Shown: positions 1 to 12,600 of the stretch, in pieces | Layout of the letters: every line of letters begins with the position of its first letter | Numbering within the stretch: the stretch's first letter is position 1 | DNA from: Gnetum montanum | Taxonomy: Eukaryota > Streptophyta > Gnetopsida > Gnetales > Gnetaceae | Assembly (NCBI GenBank): GCA_015680685.1 | Contig: MNCI01023951.1 | Location: 309,242-373,241 of the forward strand | Direction: 5' to 3' | Length of the DNA stretch: 64,000 nucleotides | Program-made: the position numbers and the translations under genes | The notes under the pieces: generated by a model | What the model saw: the letters and a program-made list of their open reading frames with translations, nothing else | What the model was told of the DNA's origin: nothing | Databases searched by the model: none

Positions 1-912
1 GTAATTATGAAGCAGCTTCAGCGGAAGTGGTTGACAGTGTACTTTGCCATTTTTTCCAGATACATGATGCGACATGACCAGTTTCAACACAAAGTTTCCC
101 AAGTCAACGACATTTTGAAAGTTCAAGACACATGTCACCAAGGCCGTGCCTTCTCCACGTATTATCGAACCTATAAATACTCCAGTTGGTGAAGAAAAGA
201 AAGGGAGATTCAGCTTATTTTTGGGGGCATCATCTTTTAGCAAAGACAGAAGACATTTTGAGCATTGATAGCAGGAGTGATTAGTCCTTTGGCGAAAAAT
301 ATATTTCTCTCCATTGGCGATCATTGGTAGTTTGAGCAGAGACTACCGAAGGCAGAGGGAATAGATCAGAGATCAAGAGATCAACTGGTGCGGTTGGCAA
401 GATCTATTGATCAGAAACAGTTGATCGATAGACATTCAAGCTTGACCTTCCTTGCATCCCATCTTTGGCTTACGAGGTAGACCAAGCCTCATTCTGTACT
501 CCTTGTCAAACAGTTTTCTTGTTATTTTGTGTATGCTTCGCACAAGATAAGCGGAGTTTTCCACTGGAACTTTGTATACAATATACTCAGTTTTCAAGTC
601 AAAGTAGAGATCTTAGAATTGCATATTTTTCTTAAATCTGATCCTCCTTGTCGTGTTGACGTTGTCATTATTTCAATTTATCTACATCATTTTCTACTCC
701 TTTTACGATTCATCGAATCAAATTATTTCACGGAATATCTATAATATTCATCAATTTACTGATTGAATAAGTCCCTGTCTGATTGACAAGACCGTTCAGG
801 GCACCGCGGATTCTTTTTCTCCAGCACGGCCCTCGCACGGATCCGTGGTTAAGACTGTGTACACGGATTTTCGTTTTGTATTTTCCAGCTACTGACATTT
901 TCCGTCATTACA
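1..912 (+). repeat. LTR-like fragment of a Ty3/gypsy element (E), open at window start
   Basis: This stretch has the same layout as the LTR of element B: a TATAAATA box near 172, then a long leader, then a closing block (about 770-912) with the words 'gaataagtccctgtctgattga', 'agaccgttcagggc' and 'cacggccc' that also close both LTRs of B (around 19258 and 31808). It ends in TTACA at 912, as expected of an LTR end. I do not see a convincing primer binding site after it, and its start lies outside the window. It could be a solo LTR, a truncated element or a distant family. Confidence is moderate. Confidence 0.45.
172..179 (+). promoter_or_regulatory. TATA box in LTR-like fragment E
   Basis: TATAAATA preceded by CC and followed by an unstructured leader, matching the TATA context of the B LTRs (CCTATAAATACC). 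Position relative to the LTR end (about 735 bases) is similar to B. Confidence 0.5.
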
Positions 913-2277
913 ATAACTAGCACTGTCCTTAGAAATGGTGCCAATGATGAGCGACGATGTACCCCTATGCTCAACCATACGAATATAAGTGTGTACACGC
1001 GATCCAATCGAACTCCGCATATAGACTAGTTGTGGGACCTAGATAGTTACACGTTGACCATAGTTTACTTTCTTTCCACTTGGACAAGTATTTTCTTTAT
1101 CACATATTGTTTAGTCCAGAGTGAGGTGTATGATGTGATTTTTAACACTAGGCTGCTCTTAGAGACAATGAGAAATAATCGTGATTAAGCTAATAAGCGA
1201 TATGAAGTAAAATTTAAGCTAGCCTAAGTGTAATGAGCATTTGTCCTTAATCATCCGTATGCATCTTGGACCTCATGTACTACTTCTGGGGTTACCAAGC
1301 ACACATTACTTGAGCACTACTAGATATGCTACTGGGTTACCAAGTAGATACACTTTAAATTTTTGTGATGAAGATGTACTCATTTCGCATTAATAATAGG
1401 AATAGTAAATGATGATAAAGAAATATTAACTAAGGAAACAACAAATAATAATTAACAATTAAACAATTAAAAACTAAGTGAATGCTACAATGATGGAGTA
1501 ATCTTGATCTTTCTTGCCGATTGTGTGTGTGTCCAAGTACATCACACTCGAACAAAGGTTCTGTATAGTTACAAGCATCACACTATGGGAATGCACTTGC
1601 AAGCTAACTAAAAACTAACTCAAAAATGACAAAAAGACTCAACCCAAAGACTTACCAGAAAGACACCCCTCCCCATGTGCCTGATTACTATATTTATAGG
1701 CCAACACAAGAATCCTGATATCATGTATATGATATCGTATCCAGGCTAAGATATGGCGTACTTGATATCACATACTCGATATTTGGGCCTAGCAAACCAC
1801 AATTCATCAAGACTCTTTCACTAGGTGGTCCAAAACTCTTAGCGAGAATAGGAATTTTGGAGGAACAATTCATCTTTTTACTCAAGGTTATGAGAATAAT
1901 TGTTTATTTTCTATAGCAAAGTCTAACCAATACATACTAATACTACTTCCCCTAAAAATGTTGATCTCTTGACAAAGCTTTAAATTATAATTATTTTTTT
2001 TGTGATAATTTATTCAACTCATGTTACGTTGGCTAAAATTAAATATTTAATTATTCATGATTATGAAAGTTCTGAAATCTAGCATATAGTCATGCGTGAA
2101 TTTTTTTCAAAAAAATCCATTTACAACAATGTCAAACTGAATGAACGATAAGTGAAATCCATCACTTTTAAATGTATGTTTTTAGATATTCCAAAAATTT
2201 ATTTTTCTTATTATTTTTTAGGGTTCTTTCTTGGCTAGGGCAATGACATCTCTCAATGCACTTAGAATATCGTATTG
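913..2277. other. Non-coding stretch, no gene seen
   Basis: AT-rich sequence between fragment E and element A with no open frame of note on either strand. Around 1715-1790 the word GATATC recurs four times in short order, and GGGTTACCAAG recurs at about 1290 and 1335. I see no coding similarity to the neighbouring elements. It may be the inner part of element E or older host sequence. Confidence 0.4.
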
Positions 2278-2282
2278 CCATC
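2278..2282. repeat. Target site duplication of element A (left copy)
   Basis: CCATC immediately left of the A LTR start is repeated exactly at 35347-35351, immediately right of the other LTR end. A 5-bp duplication is normal for Ty3/gypsy integration and fixes both outer ends of A. Confidence 0.85.
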
Positions 2283-4010
2283 TGTACTAACCGAAATCAT
2301 CGACGTAAGGCTAGAAGGGAGAAACAAACATTAAAAGATTGTTGGAAAGACACAGTCAACCCTGCTTTCACGTGAGGGCAAGCTAGAAAAGGAAATGAAG
2401 GTAGAGTGACTTGGATGGTCTGCACGCAAATCAACCAAGGACTTCCCTGAACGTAAGCTATGACTTGCACTAGGATTATCGTAACTGATGTACAAAATGT
2501 AAACAATGATGCACAAAATGCAAATAGAGCGTATACCGAACTGTATTGTAAACAAAGCATAAAATGAATTAAAAATAGAGTAAACAATATAATGGAAGGA
2601 AAAAATGAACTGTATTGTATTGCTTAGAATGAATGTGCACTCGTCAAAGCATAGTTGGGCATGTGGATGGCAAGTCAAGCACTAAGCCCCAGGGTGATAT
2701 GCTTACAGGTGCTTAGATGCTAGGAATCAGGTGCACCCGAGCATCCAAAAGTTGCTAGTGAGTGTTTCCTAAGTTGTTAACCTTAAAAATTTCCAACCTC
2801 ATTTATGTGAATGGATGGGATATTTATAAGGTTTGGCTAGGTTTGGTTATTGAACTCATAGATGGATCAATCGCTGGAAAACAAGAGGAAAATAGATCAT
2901 GTGATAAGTGTTAGATGGACAGCTACGTGTCAATTACACATGCATAGGCAAGCTATGTTCTTGACCGGATGCACTGTATCTTACAACGTGTATTGGCTTA
3001 CGCAAGCTAGCTTATGCCCATGGAAGCAGATACAATTTGGAGTGTAAGAGCTTGACCAGCTCACAGATGATGAAAATTTACAATGAAAATCATAATGTAA
3101 AACAAGAGAGATTGACTCCAGCTTTCTTGAAACATCTCGATCCTTGAATTGACTACTACAGGATGTCGATTTGAGTGGTTTTGTGGCTATTTGCGACATC
3201 TCTGCTTCACCAGAGCTTCCAGTGTGAGTTGATTTTTTATTGGCCTATCCTCAACATGTGTTTGGCATGCTTTGGATCGGGCGTGATCAGTACTCACACT
3301 GCACTCACATTGCACTCACACTATACTCACACTACCAGTGTGACCTAGACATGAGTGAGCTAAAAATGACATACTTCACACCAATTTTTAACCTTTGAAC
3401 CCTATTTCTTAAGTACAGCAATTGCCTGACTATGGTTAACCTTGAGAGTAATCTGTAGGTCAAAATTGAGATGAAATATGCCTTGTTTTAAACCACTTAT
3501 GGTAGCTCATGCTGGACTCACGCTGCCAGCATGACCTTAGCATGAGCTATAAAAACTTGCAATTTTGGACCCAAACTCTGGAATTCTGAAGGCTAGGACT
3601 TGAAGTTTCAATAATGAACCCTGAGGAAGACTTTCACATTTTAAATCAAACCATTTAGACTCATTTTTAAGGCTATAAAAGTTGCTCACATTGTACTCAT
3701 GCTGCCAATGTGACCTCAACGTGACCACAGCGTGAGTGAGAAAATTTGTACAATTTGACCTAGAATTTGAACTCCCGAATGCTGAAACTTAAAGTGGATT
3801 ATAGTGACCCTTGAAGATTTCTTGCACCCTCAAATTGGACCATCTTTGACTTGATTTTGGAGTCGTTGGAGTTGCTCATGCTGAGGGCAAGCTAGCTTGA
3901 CAAGCTGAGCGTGAGTTACATGCCTTAGTCAAATGTTTGTCTTCCAAAAGCTCAAAAGGATCTGAGTTGTTCTCATTTCAAACTATTAGGCAAAAATTAG
4001 TGGTGTTTCA
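2283..4010 (-). repeat. Element A 3' LTR
   Basis: Begins TGTACTAACC and ends GGTGTTTCA on the plus strand, so the minus-strand LTR reads TGAAACACC...GTACA. It pairs with 33604-35346 along its full length. It contains clusters of CACTCACGCTG/CAGCGTGAGTG-type words (about 3290-3350 and 3690-3735), the A-specific version of a motif seen throughout the element, and a TATA box at 2821. Confidence 0.92.
2821..2830 (-). promoter_or_regulatory. TATA box of element A 3' LTR
   Basis: Minus strand reads CTTATAAATA, conserved in the other LTR copy at 34142-34151. It is in the expected middle part of the LTR. Confidence 0.6.
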
Positions 4011-4026
4011 TTGGCCCCTCTTTGTT
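4011..4026 (-). other. Element A polypurine tract
   Basis: On the minus strand AACAAAGAGGGGCCAA directly precedes the TGAAACACC start of the 3' LTR. The same tract with small changes precedes the 3' LTRs of B and C. Confidence 0.8.
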
Positions 4027-4344
4027 GAATTCTAGAGGAATCCACCTGAGAGGCATCGAAAAAGAAGTACAAAACACCATGACCAACCAAGCACCAAGCA
4101 TTATCCATCGGTCCCTAGCTGGCTGTCATCACACCGTGTTCAAAAGTACATGGGATTGAGGAAGTGCAGTTTCAAGATGCAAGGGGATTGGTTGTAACTG
4201 GGGAAATCAGGAGTTAATCAAGGGTTATAATTTTGTTGGAATTGTGGGAGAGGAATGCTCTCACGTGAACATGCCATATTTTTTGGTCCTTGTCAATAGC
4301 TAGTGTTTAGCATACTCGGAACCAAGACATAGGAGGTGCATTCT

Positions 4345-4647
4345 TTAGACAAACGGGAAACTTGTAGAGTGTTTACAGTGGGCCATTGTAAATAGCCAAA
4401 GCCACGCGATGATGTGCAACATGATCTTTTGAGATGCGAGTGTAACTATTTTTTCTAAGACAATTGCCTTCCCGCCTGGAGCTTGTATGAGAAGAGCCAA
4501 TGGTCTTTGTTCTATGATGTCCACAAGTTCATGCAGAGACTTTTCCATGCATTTTTCTCTTTGATATTTTTGTTCTTTTTCTTTTTGTTCCTTTTTTTTT
4601 TGTTCTTTTGTGGAAGAGCTTGCTTTCAGTGTTATACTCATGCTCAT
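4345..4647 (-). pseudogene. Small accessory ORF between pol and 3' LTR of element A
   Basis: A 100-codon open frame in sense orientation: a short start, a lysine/glutamate-rich stretch (residues about 14-31), then a segment reading RPLALLIQAPGGKAIVLE near residues 48-65. Element C has the same conserved segment (RPLALPIQAPSGKAVVLE) in a 56-codon frame at the same place, so the segment is not a chance open frame. The remainder after the conserved core differs, probably by frameshift in A. I do not recognise the family. It could be a true accessory peptide, or the end of a longer decayed gene. The lysine-rich part is encoded by a purine-rich tract that is also a low-complexity run, so the start is uncertain. 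Confidence 0.4.
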
Positions 4648-5169
4648 GCATTTACATTTGTATCATGTACTATGTACTGTGTTTTGCATTGCAACTGCTT
4701 AGAGAATCATAGTGTGCAATAGTGTATCAAGAGCTTTGAGATGAGTAGAATGTATCCAAGGGGTGTAATTGAATAGGATAAGGGGAACATGATGAGGAAT
4801 AGGGAGTGTATCATGAGTTGGGAATGTACTTATGAATGGATTGATTAACCTAGTTACATGCGTTAGGAGGAATGCGATACCTTGTCTTCATGATTAAGTG
4901 CATCTATGCACAAATGCCTCAGCTGTGTCATCCTGCAAACATAACTCCAAAAACACAAGAAAACCACAAATGATTCAGTTAACTAAGTACTTTGAACTTG
5001 AAAACAACCAAGGATATGGAGCCACCATGTGCAATTTCAAAGTAGAAAAAACCACATCAACTTCATCTGGGTCCATGAGAGAAATTATGTAGCAAGTTTT
5101 TCTAGAATAGGTATAGCCAATTGTAGCAACATATCTTTTCAAGTATTTCCTGGTCGTCAATGATATTTC

Positions 5170-5640
5170 CAGTTTATAGTCTTAGTGGACTATTCTAGAT
5201 TAGTTTCACATCATAACCCTTTGGAAAGTGCTAGTTTAGTGTCATAGTGGATGGTACATTGCTAGTTTATAGTGGTAGTGGACTATGAAGAGGCAAACCA
5301 TTTTATAGTCTTAGTGGACTATTCTAGATTAGTTTTACATCATAACCCTTTGGAAAGTGCTATTTTAGTGTCATAGTGGATGATACATTGCTAGTTTATA
5401 GTGGTAGTGGACTATGAAGAGGCAAACCATTTTATAGTCTTAGTGGACTCTGGATGCTAGTTTTACATCATGGCTAACAAATGTGGTAGATTAGTATCAT
5501 ACCATACGGAGCTCTGTGGTGTCAGTTTCCTGTCATGACTCCAGGACACTGTCTAGTGCTAGTTTCAATTCATAGCCCCAGGACTTTTCTATGGTATCGT
5601 TTTTAGGTCATGACGCCAACATCTCTACATACATCAAGTT
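5170..5640 (-). repeat. Tandem repeats in element A 3' untranslated region
   Basis: Two near-identical units of about 130 bp (about 5170-5300 and 5301-5435) built from words such as AGTTTATAGTCTTAGTGGAC, followed by degenerate single copies (GCTAGTTT...CATGAC...CCAGGAC) to about 5640. Element C has the analogous array at 45960-46555 and B at 29065-29340, always directly after the pol stop codon. Confidence 0.75.
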
Positions 5641-5642
5641 CA

Positions 5643-8600
5643 TCATACATAGTACCATTTTAGGTACAGGTGATTTGTAGGAAAAGCGAACTCATTCCTG
5701 TCCATGTCAGCAAGTTTGAATGCTCCATTATTGTACACCTTTGTGACTAAGTAAGGCCCTTCCTAGTTAACTGAGAATTTATCTGGATGTTCACGGATAG
5801 CCTTAAGGACTAGGTCTTCTTCTTTAATCAGGCACTTATGCAGATCGTGTTTGTGTCGTTGCCATTGTTGTTTCTAGTACCACTTGATCTAATCAAGTGT
5901 TTGTATATGTTCCTCCTCCACTGAGTCAAGGTCAGCAATGTGCAGTTCATCACTTTGGCTTTCATTAAGGAGGCCTGAGAGGACTATCCACAATGAGGGA
6001 ACCTTTAACTCCAAAGGTAAAAAAGCTTTAGATTCGTATACAAGACTATATGGAGTTTTACCTGTAGATGTTCTATGTGTCATTCTATATGCCCATAATG
6101 TGTAGACTAGTTGTTCATGTCATCTCCTCTTGCTCTGATTTAGCATCTTTTTGAGCACCATGATGATAGTTTTGTTTGTAGCCTCTACTTGACCATTACT
6201 CTGTAGGTAGTAAGGTGACAAGAATGCATGTTTAATACCTAGGCTTTCATAGAAGCTTTTAGTATCTTCACTACTAAACTGTGGTCCATTGTTAGCAACG
6301 ATGGTCATCGAAATACCAAAAAGGATCATGATGTTTTCTATTATCAAATTTCAAACATGTTTAGAAGTGGTCTTCCTAAGGAGAATAGCTTCTACCCATT
6401 TTGTGAAGTATTTAGTCACAGTGATAACGAAGCTATGTCCTACGAAGGATCATGGCATTATCGGTCCAATTAAGTTTAATCCCCATCTTTGGAATGGCCA
6501 TGTGATTTGCATTGTGTGTAATTCATTAGGTGGCACATGTATTAGGTTACCATGCCTTTGGCAAATTTCACATGTCCTGACCTTGGAGAAGCACTCATAC
6601 TCCATGTGCGGCCAGTAGAAGCCCAAGCGCCTAATCTTTGTTGCCATTGCTTTGGGTGCTATGTGCCCTCCACAAAGTCCTTCATGGACTTTTTCTACAA
6701 TTGTTTGACTATCGATGCTACTAACACACATCAACAAAATGCCTTCATAGGATTTACGACACAAGGTGTCTCCTATTGATGCATATTGTGGAGAGCGTTT
6801 TCCCACGGCGTCTTTTTGAGCATTTGTGAAATGTTGTGAAGGTTCACCATGTAGGAGGTACTCTTTCATGTCATCGTACCATTCTATACTGCATGTTGTG
6901 CTAACAGAGGCTATGGGCATTTCATCAAGAGCATCAGTTATAGGTTTGTCATAATTTGTTATAGAGCTAGGCAATGCATGGAACATTTCAAGTGTCATGT
7001 TTAGTGCTAGTGTAGCAAGTGCATCGGAAATGGTGTTTTTGCTTCTAGGGACATGCTATATATCCACATCTATTAATTGCTTCAGCAAATGTTTGGTCAA
7101 ATCACAATATGGTTGCAAATGGAGAGCTTTGCATGAATAAAATTTTGTGCTTGATTAATGACTAATTGTGAATCACCTTGAACTACAAGATGTGCGATTC
7201 CTAAAGTCCATGCTGCTCAAAGACCTCTAAGAAGACCTTCGTATTCTTCCACATTATTGATACAGGGAAAGGTTAATTGATAGGTGAAGAGCTAGATTTC
7301 TCTATAGGGGTATGCTAAAATGGCCTCAGAACTTCCTCCATCGAAACAACATTCTCGTAGTTATCAGGTACAGTATCTATACTATTAATATTCTCATCGG
7401 GAAATTCAGGGTTAATCATTCCTTGATCATGTGTTGGTCAAATGGTCAATTGTGTGACTATTTCCTAACCTTTTTTGGAGGATTGAACAACATAGTGTAA
7501 GTCAAACTCTACGATCATCGCTTTTCACCTAACTATCCTACTCGACTCGTAGATGTTGTTAATGATGGCGTGGAGTACATTATTCTTGCAAGTTATGTAG
7601 ACTTGACTATAGAAGAGATAATGCCATCATTTCTTCAAGGAGAAGACAAGGGCAAGGCATGATTTCACCATGTTGTTGTATCATTGTTCATAGGCAATTA
7701 GAGCATGGCTTAGGTAATAGACAGGGATCTCAATTCCATCCTTACGTTTTTGACAAAGCATCAATGCAATGGAAGAATCAGAAGTTGCAAGGTATATGTA
7801 GAAGGGTTTATCACTCTGTGGGGGATAAACTATTGGTAGTTGAGACAACTCTTGCTTTATGTTCTTGAATGCTTCCTGGCACTATTGGGTCCATTGGAAA
7901 TGCACATCCTTTTGTAATAGGTGTTTCATGGATCTCAACTTATCCATCAGCCTTTCAATAAAGCATCTAATGAATTGTAGCCTACCTGTAGACCACGTAG
8001 TTCAGTAAGGTTTTTTGATGGTTTCATGTTAATTATTGCCTTAACCTTATCAGGGTCTACCCGTATCCCTATTCCAGAGACTACGAAGCCAAGAATTTTT
8101 CCCATTTTGACACCAAAGACATACTTCTTTGGATTGAGTCTAAGGTCATATTTGAGACAACGTTTAAGCACTAGGTCTAGATCTTTTGCATGTTGTTCAG
8201 TTTTGTTAGATTTAACCGTGATGTCGTCAACATAATCATTGAGAAAATTGAGCATGTAATCACTAAACATATATTTCATTACTCGTTGATATGTAGCACC
8301 TGCATTTTTAAGACCAAATGATATCATCTTATAGCAGAATGTGCCTCAAGGCGTCATAAAGTTTGTTCTAAGTTGATGTTCCAAGTTTATTCTTATTTGA
8401 TTGTATCCTGAAAATCCATCCATAAAGGATAATAGTGCATGCCTAGCAGTTGTGTCAATAAGTTGATCGATGCTAGGTAGTGGGAAGTCATCCTTTATAG
8501 TGGTTGTGTTGAGATCACGAAAGTCAATGCATATGTGTATACTACTATTCTTCTTAGGAACTACGACAATGTTTGATACCCAGTTAGAATAGTTAATAAC

Positions 8601-9016
8601 TCAGATGAAATCAGTTTGACTTTTGCATCAAGAATGATGTTGTGTTGGACGATTCGAGGGTCTAATCCTGGCATGTCGGTATATGACCATGCGAATATTT
8701 TTATATTTTCTTTCAGTACTTCATTGATGTCACTGACAAGTCGTGAGCCCAGTATGGAACTTAATTTCAATGTTCTAGTTTCATTATTGGATGTAGTAAT
8801 GGGAACTTCAACAACAGGATCTTCAGTGATATTATCAACCTCTAGATCTAAGGTCTTAGCAACATTTTGAGTCCAGACCGATGTTTCCTGAGTGGAGGCT
8901 ATTAAATTAGCATAAGCATATGGGTCTAGATCCAAGGATTCTAGATTGATTGCTCTTTTTACCTCCCCATATGGTCCACTGAGAGACAATGTTGAAAGCA
9001 TATTCTTGGTCACCAT
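5643..9016 (-). pseudogene. pol: Element A pol (RT, RNase H, second RNase H, integrase), decayed
   Basis: Encodes the replication enzymes of element A. The ATG at 9016 begins a segment homologous to the start of pol in C. RT follows: IDFRDLN, SFMDGFSGYNQ, FGLKNAGATYQR and the catalytic NDYVDDITVKS (YVDD at about 8234-8223). A deletion near 8590-8620 removes the segment before the RT core and shifts the frame. RNase H, including a Tat-type second RNase H region, covers about 7960-7050 with several shifts. Integrase occupies 6998-5643 in one frame: zinc-binding H-H-C-C block (GGHIAPKAM...CEICQRHG), then the core, where the second catalytic aspartate is lost (VANNGPQF in place of TDNGPQF), while SNGQVEATNK keeps the glutamate. 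The stop at 5643-5645 follows a tail conserved in B and C (LKPYYV-like). Confidence 0.9.
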
Positions 9017-9316
9017 GTGCTTGCTCCTACCAATTTAAACCAGGGGCGAAATGAGTAACATTTACTTGATGAAGGTGTTGTTAAATGTAAATGAGCACCT
9101 ATGTACTGACGAAATTGTAGAACGTAGCGGTAGTTTAGTGTCATACCTGGACCATATGGAAGTTTTAGGCCATACTGGGCTGATAATATTCATGTCATTT
9201 TGTGTTATGGATGAGTGTATGAAGCATTGTTAATTTCTACATTTTGTGCAAGCAATAAGTTTATGGGATTTTAAAGTCTTATGGATTTTTATGTGCATCA
9301 TTATGTATTTTTATAT

Positions 9317-9350
<34 letters not shown>

Positions 9351-9698
9351 CTTTAATATTTTGTCCTTAATCCACAAGACTAAAATAAAGAGGAATGTAA
9401 GAATAGAACAAATACAACATAAGTAATAACATGAAAAAAATTAAACATGAAACACGGTAATTTAAACAAATAAATATAAAGGTAAAAATGAAATTAAAAA
9501 ATCACTAAATTTATGGTGAACATGTGGTTAAAAATGCGTTTTGAGGCACAGGGGCATCATTTGTGTTAGCGTGATTTTCATGGGTGTTGAGTTGAGGGGT
9601 GAGCAAGCTAGAGAGTGCAGCATGAGCAAGCTAGAGAGTGTAGCATGAGCGTTAGTGTGAGCATCAGCGTGAGCTACAGCATGAGTTAGAGGGCAGCC
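9017..9698. other. Non-coding spacer between RT and the antisense gene of element A
   Basis: Holds a few AGTTTAGTGTCAT/GTTTTAGGCCATACTGGGC words (about 9128-9185), a short relic of the array seen at the same place in C. A very AT-rich block with an (AT)n run at 9320-9348 follows, then AGCRTGAG words (about 9570-9690) immediately upstream of the antisense ATG. A sense-strand acceptor-like site, TTGGTAG before GAGCAAGC, lies at 9026-9033 and is conserved in C. Confidence 0.6.
9320..9348. repeat. (AT)n microsatellite
   Basis: About 14 uninterrupted AT dinucleotides inside an AT-rich region roughly 350 bp upstream of the antisense gene start. It may serve as, or derive from, a TATA-type promoter region. 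Confidence 0.9.
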
Positions 9699-12600
9699 AT
9701 GAAGGGAAAATGGAAAGCAAGCCAAGGTAAAAGAAACAGGCAAGCGAATCTGGCATTCGTGAAGGAGAGCGAAGAGCTACTTTAGTATCTCCCTCAAGCT
9801 AGGATTCTAGCATGGGATGGAGCTCTGCCTAGGTCCGTATCTTCCTTTCCTCTCCAGTATTCTGTACACAGCATTAGCTAGGGTAGCATGGTTTCTCATG
9901 GCTGCCATTTTCTACCACATGTTTAGTGCTATTTTGGGTTGTTTTGGGGATTCAGGGCTTGTTTCTGGGGTTTGTGGCTTGCTGTTTTTTTTTGTTGTTG
10001 TCTTTCGTGCACACGCGGTTGGATTAGGGCAAGTCATATTTTTGTTTTTATTTTGATTTTTTTTACTGGGGTGAGCATGGTGTGAGTGCTAGGGCTTCCT
10101 GGGCAGCATGAGTGCCAAGCATTCTTGGGCAATGTGAGCTTTCCCAAGGTAGTGTGAGCTGTAGGAACAGGCCCTAGCATGTGTTCTTGAGGAAACCCAA
10201 CATGAGTTATAATGCAGGGTTAGTTTCTTGGGTAACGTAAGCTATAGGAACAAGCCCCAGTGTGAGTGCATTGTAGGGTAGGTCAATTTTTTGGACAGTG
10301 TGAGTGCATTGCAGGCAAACCCCAGTCTGAGTGCCAAGGATCCCCAGCGTGAGTTGTTAGGGTAGGCCCTAGCGTGAGAAAAAGGGATGCCCAGCATGAG
10401 TGCCATGGGGATGCTCAACATGAGTACCAAGGAAACCCCCTCATAAGTGACTAAGTTTTGTTTAGGGCACATTTCAGGGTAGGCAACATGAGCATAGGGA
10501 TGCTCAGCATGAGTGCCACAAAGATGCTCACCATGAGTACCAGGGAAACCCAGTGTGAGTACCAGGGAAACCCCCTCATGAGCGACATTTGTGTTGAAAC
10601 ATGAAGATGCAAATTGTTTGTTGAAATTTTCATTGGCTTCTAGTGTTTAGGTCTATGTTTTTTATTGTTTCTTGTTTGGATAAATTTAAATACATTTCTA
10701 CAAATCTATGAATGTTCATGGTTTTATACCTACATGTTCATTTTATGTTGCCTATGAAAAACTACTGTGTAAATGATTTCAATGTACCCCAGCGAGCATT
10801 AAATATACCAAATAAATATTGGTGTCCTTGTCTCATGGGATGCTGTTATGCATTTAAATGTTGTTTATGTGTGTTTTTGTTTTATATGATTTCATACTAT
10901 TTTTAACACTTGGAATCTTTACTTACCTAAGGTTTTGGCTATATGCAAGGGGCTTAAATCTTCCCTCCTTGTGGTTGAGCTTGTTGTTGTACTTACTTGG
11001 TTTGGCCCCTTTGGTCTGAACATACCTCCTTATGACATGTGCATTGGGCCTCATGTGATATGGATCGGTCCTGATGTTGGTTTATTTTTGTCATTCGTTT
11101 TGCAAAATTTCAACATAGTTATATCGTGTCATTTAAGTGAGAAGTTGGCTCGTGATATCATTAAAACCATGTTGCCTAGATCTACATAAGACATGTTTGC
11201 CTTAATTATTGACATAGATGACAGACTCTTTACAGTTGAGGGAGGCCCTCCCAAGGGTCCTATGTCTACTCATCCTTTGACTTGTGTATGGGAACTGCCT
11301 ATTTGTAGCCATTATAACAGTAGAAACACACTTTTTCTAGCCTTCTGTGTGCGCACTCTATTCCAAAACCCACCTAGAACAGTGTATAGAGTGAACAGGT
11401 ACATTCCTTTTTGCCTTGCTTAATTTTTGATTCTTTTAAAATTATATCGTTGTCTATGCATAAATATTCCTTTTCTATGCAAGCCTCATTTTGATGAGAA
11501 TGGGATGCATGATGATGATGGTGGGCTCACCTTAGCGTGCACACCATAGGAGGCATTCATGGTGCACCCCATTCTTCATGCTGCGGTACTAATCAAGATA
11601 AAAGGTGCTATTATTGACTACCATAGGTAATTTTCAAGGGCTTTTGAATGCTATCAAGTTTTTGATTGGTTACATGAGCATTGATCCTCCAATTGGCCAA
11701 TTTTTCCTCAGAGAATTTATCCTACACCTAATTCACCTATGCCATTTACTGATGGTAAATGATCATACTCTAGACTCCATTTTCTATTTGTTGCATCATC
11801 ATGTACTATGTTTTTAAACTTGCATTCCATGTTTTTTCTTCTTTTTTTCTACAACGGCTGTTTCTTCTAATGAAGTTACCATCATATCAGGGCACACTAA
11901 GGCCACTCTTTTTATGAAGTATGGAGAGACAGAACAATCATAACAATGGTTGCAGAAGAAGGCCTCTGAGTTAGTCATCAGCTATCTTACCCATGTGGGT
12001 TTGATGGACTTGTTCACTACTCTAACTCCTAATATCCCAGCTATTGAAATGGTTACCATTATTGATTCCTTTAGTGACGATGCTTCTCATTTCACTACAT
12101 GGTTTTGAGGAGTCAAGGTGTCTTTCCACTTGACTACTGAGTTCCTTTTCAATCTTTCTAGCATTCCTATGGATGGCGCTAGAGTGGCAGTAGATAAAGT
12201 GACTAAAGAAAGCCAAATCATAAAGGAACTTGAAGATTGGTTAGTTGTGTCTCTCGGTCCGAAAGGTTTTTCCATGCAAGATGATACTCGATCAATAGAG
12301 ATGAACTTCTTGTACCCTCTCTTTCAGGCATAGACATTTCCTAAATCTCTTTCTCAAGGAAGAAACCTTGCGATTGAGTCCATGCATATCATATGCGCAA
12401 TCCTAGAGATGGACATGCGTTATAGCTGGACAAAGTTTCTTGGATCCAGCTTTCGTGGAGAGATTGTCAGATTACGCTCAAACATTAATGCCAAATTCAA
12501 TTTCATATTTTCCTTCTTTGTAGGATACTTACGTAGGTTTTCTGAATTCCTAGTAGTTTATGGTGATAAGCGTTATATATTAAGGGATCGTTCACAGCTA

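Noticed and set aside
2297-2678. Minus-strand frames of 96 and 115 codons
   Set aside because: They lie wholly inside the A LTR, overlap each other and are broken in the other LTR copy.
4483-4722. Phenylalanine/leucine-rich 79-codon plus-strand frame
   Set aside because: It is the shadow of the lysine-rich stretch of the small accessory ORF on the other strand.
9817-10056. Hydrophobic 79-codon plus-strand frame as a membrane protein
   Set aside because: It starts inside exon 1 and runs into intron 1 of the A antisense gene; the hydrophobic look comes from T-rich intron sequence and C has no equivalent.
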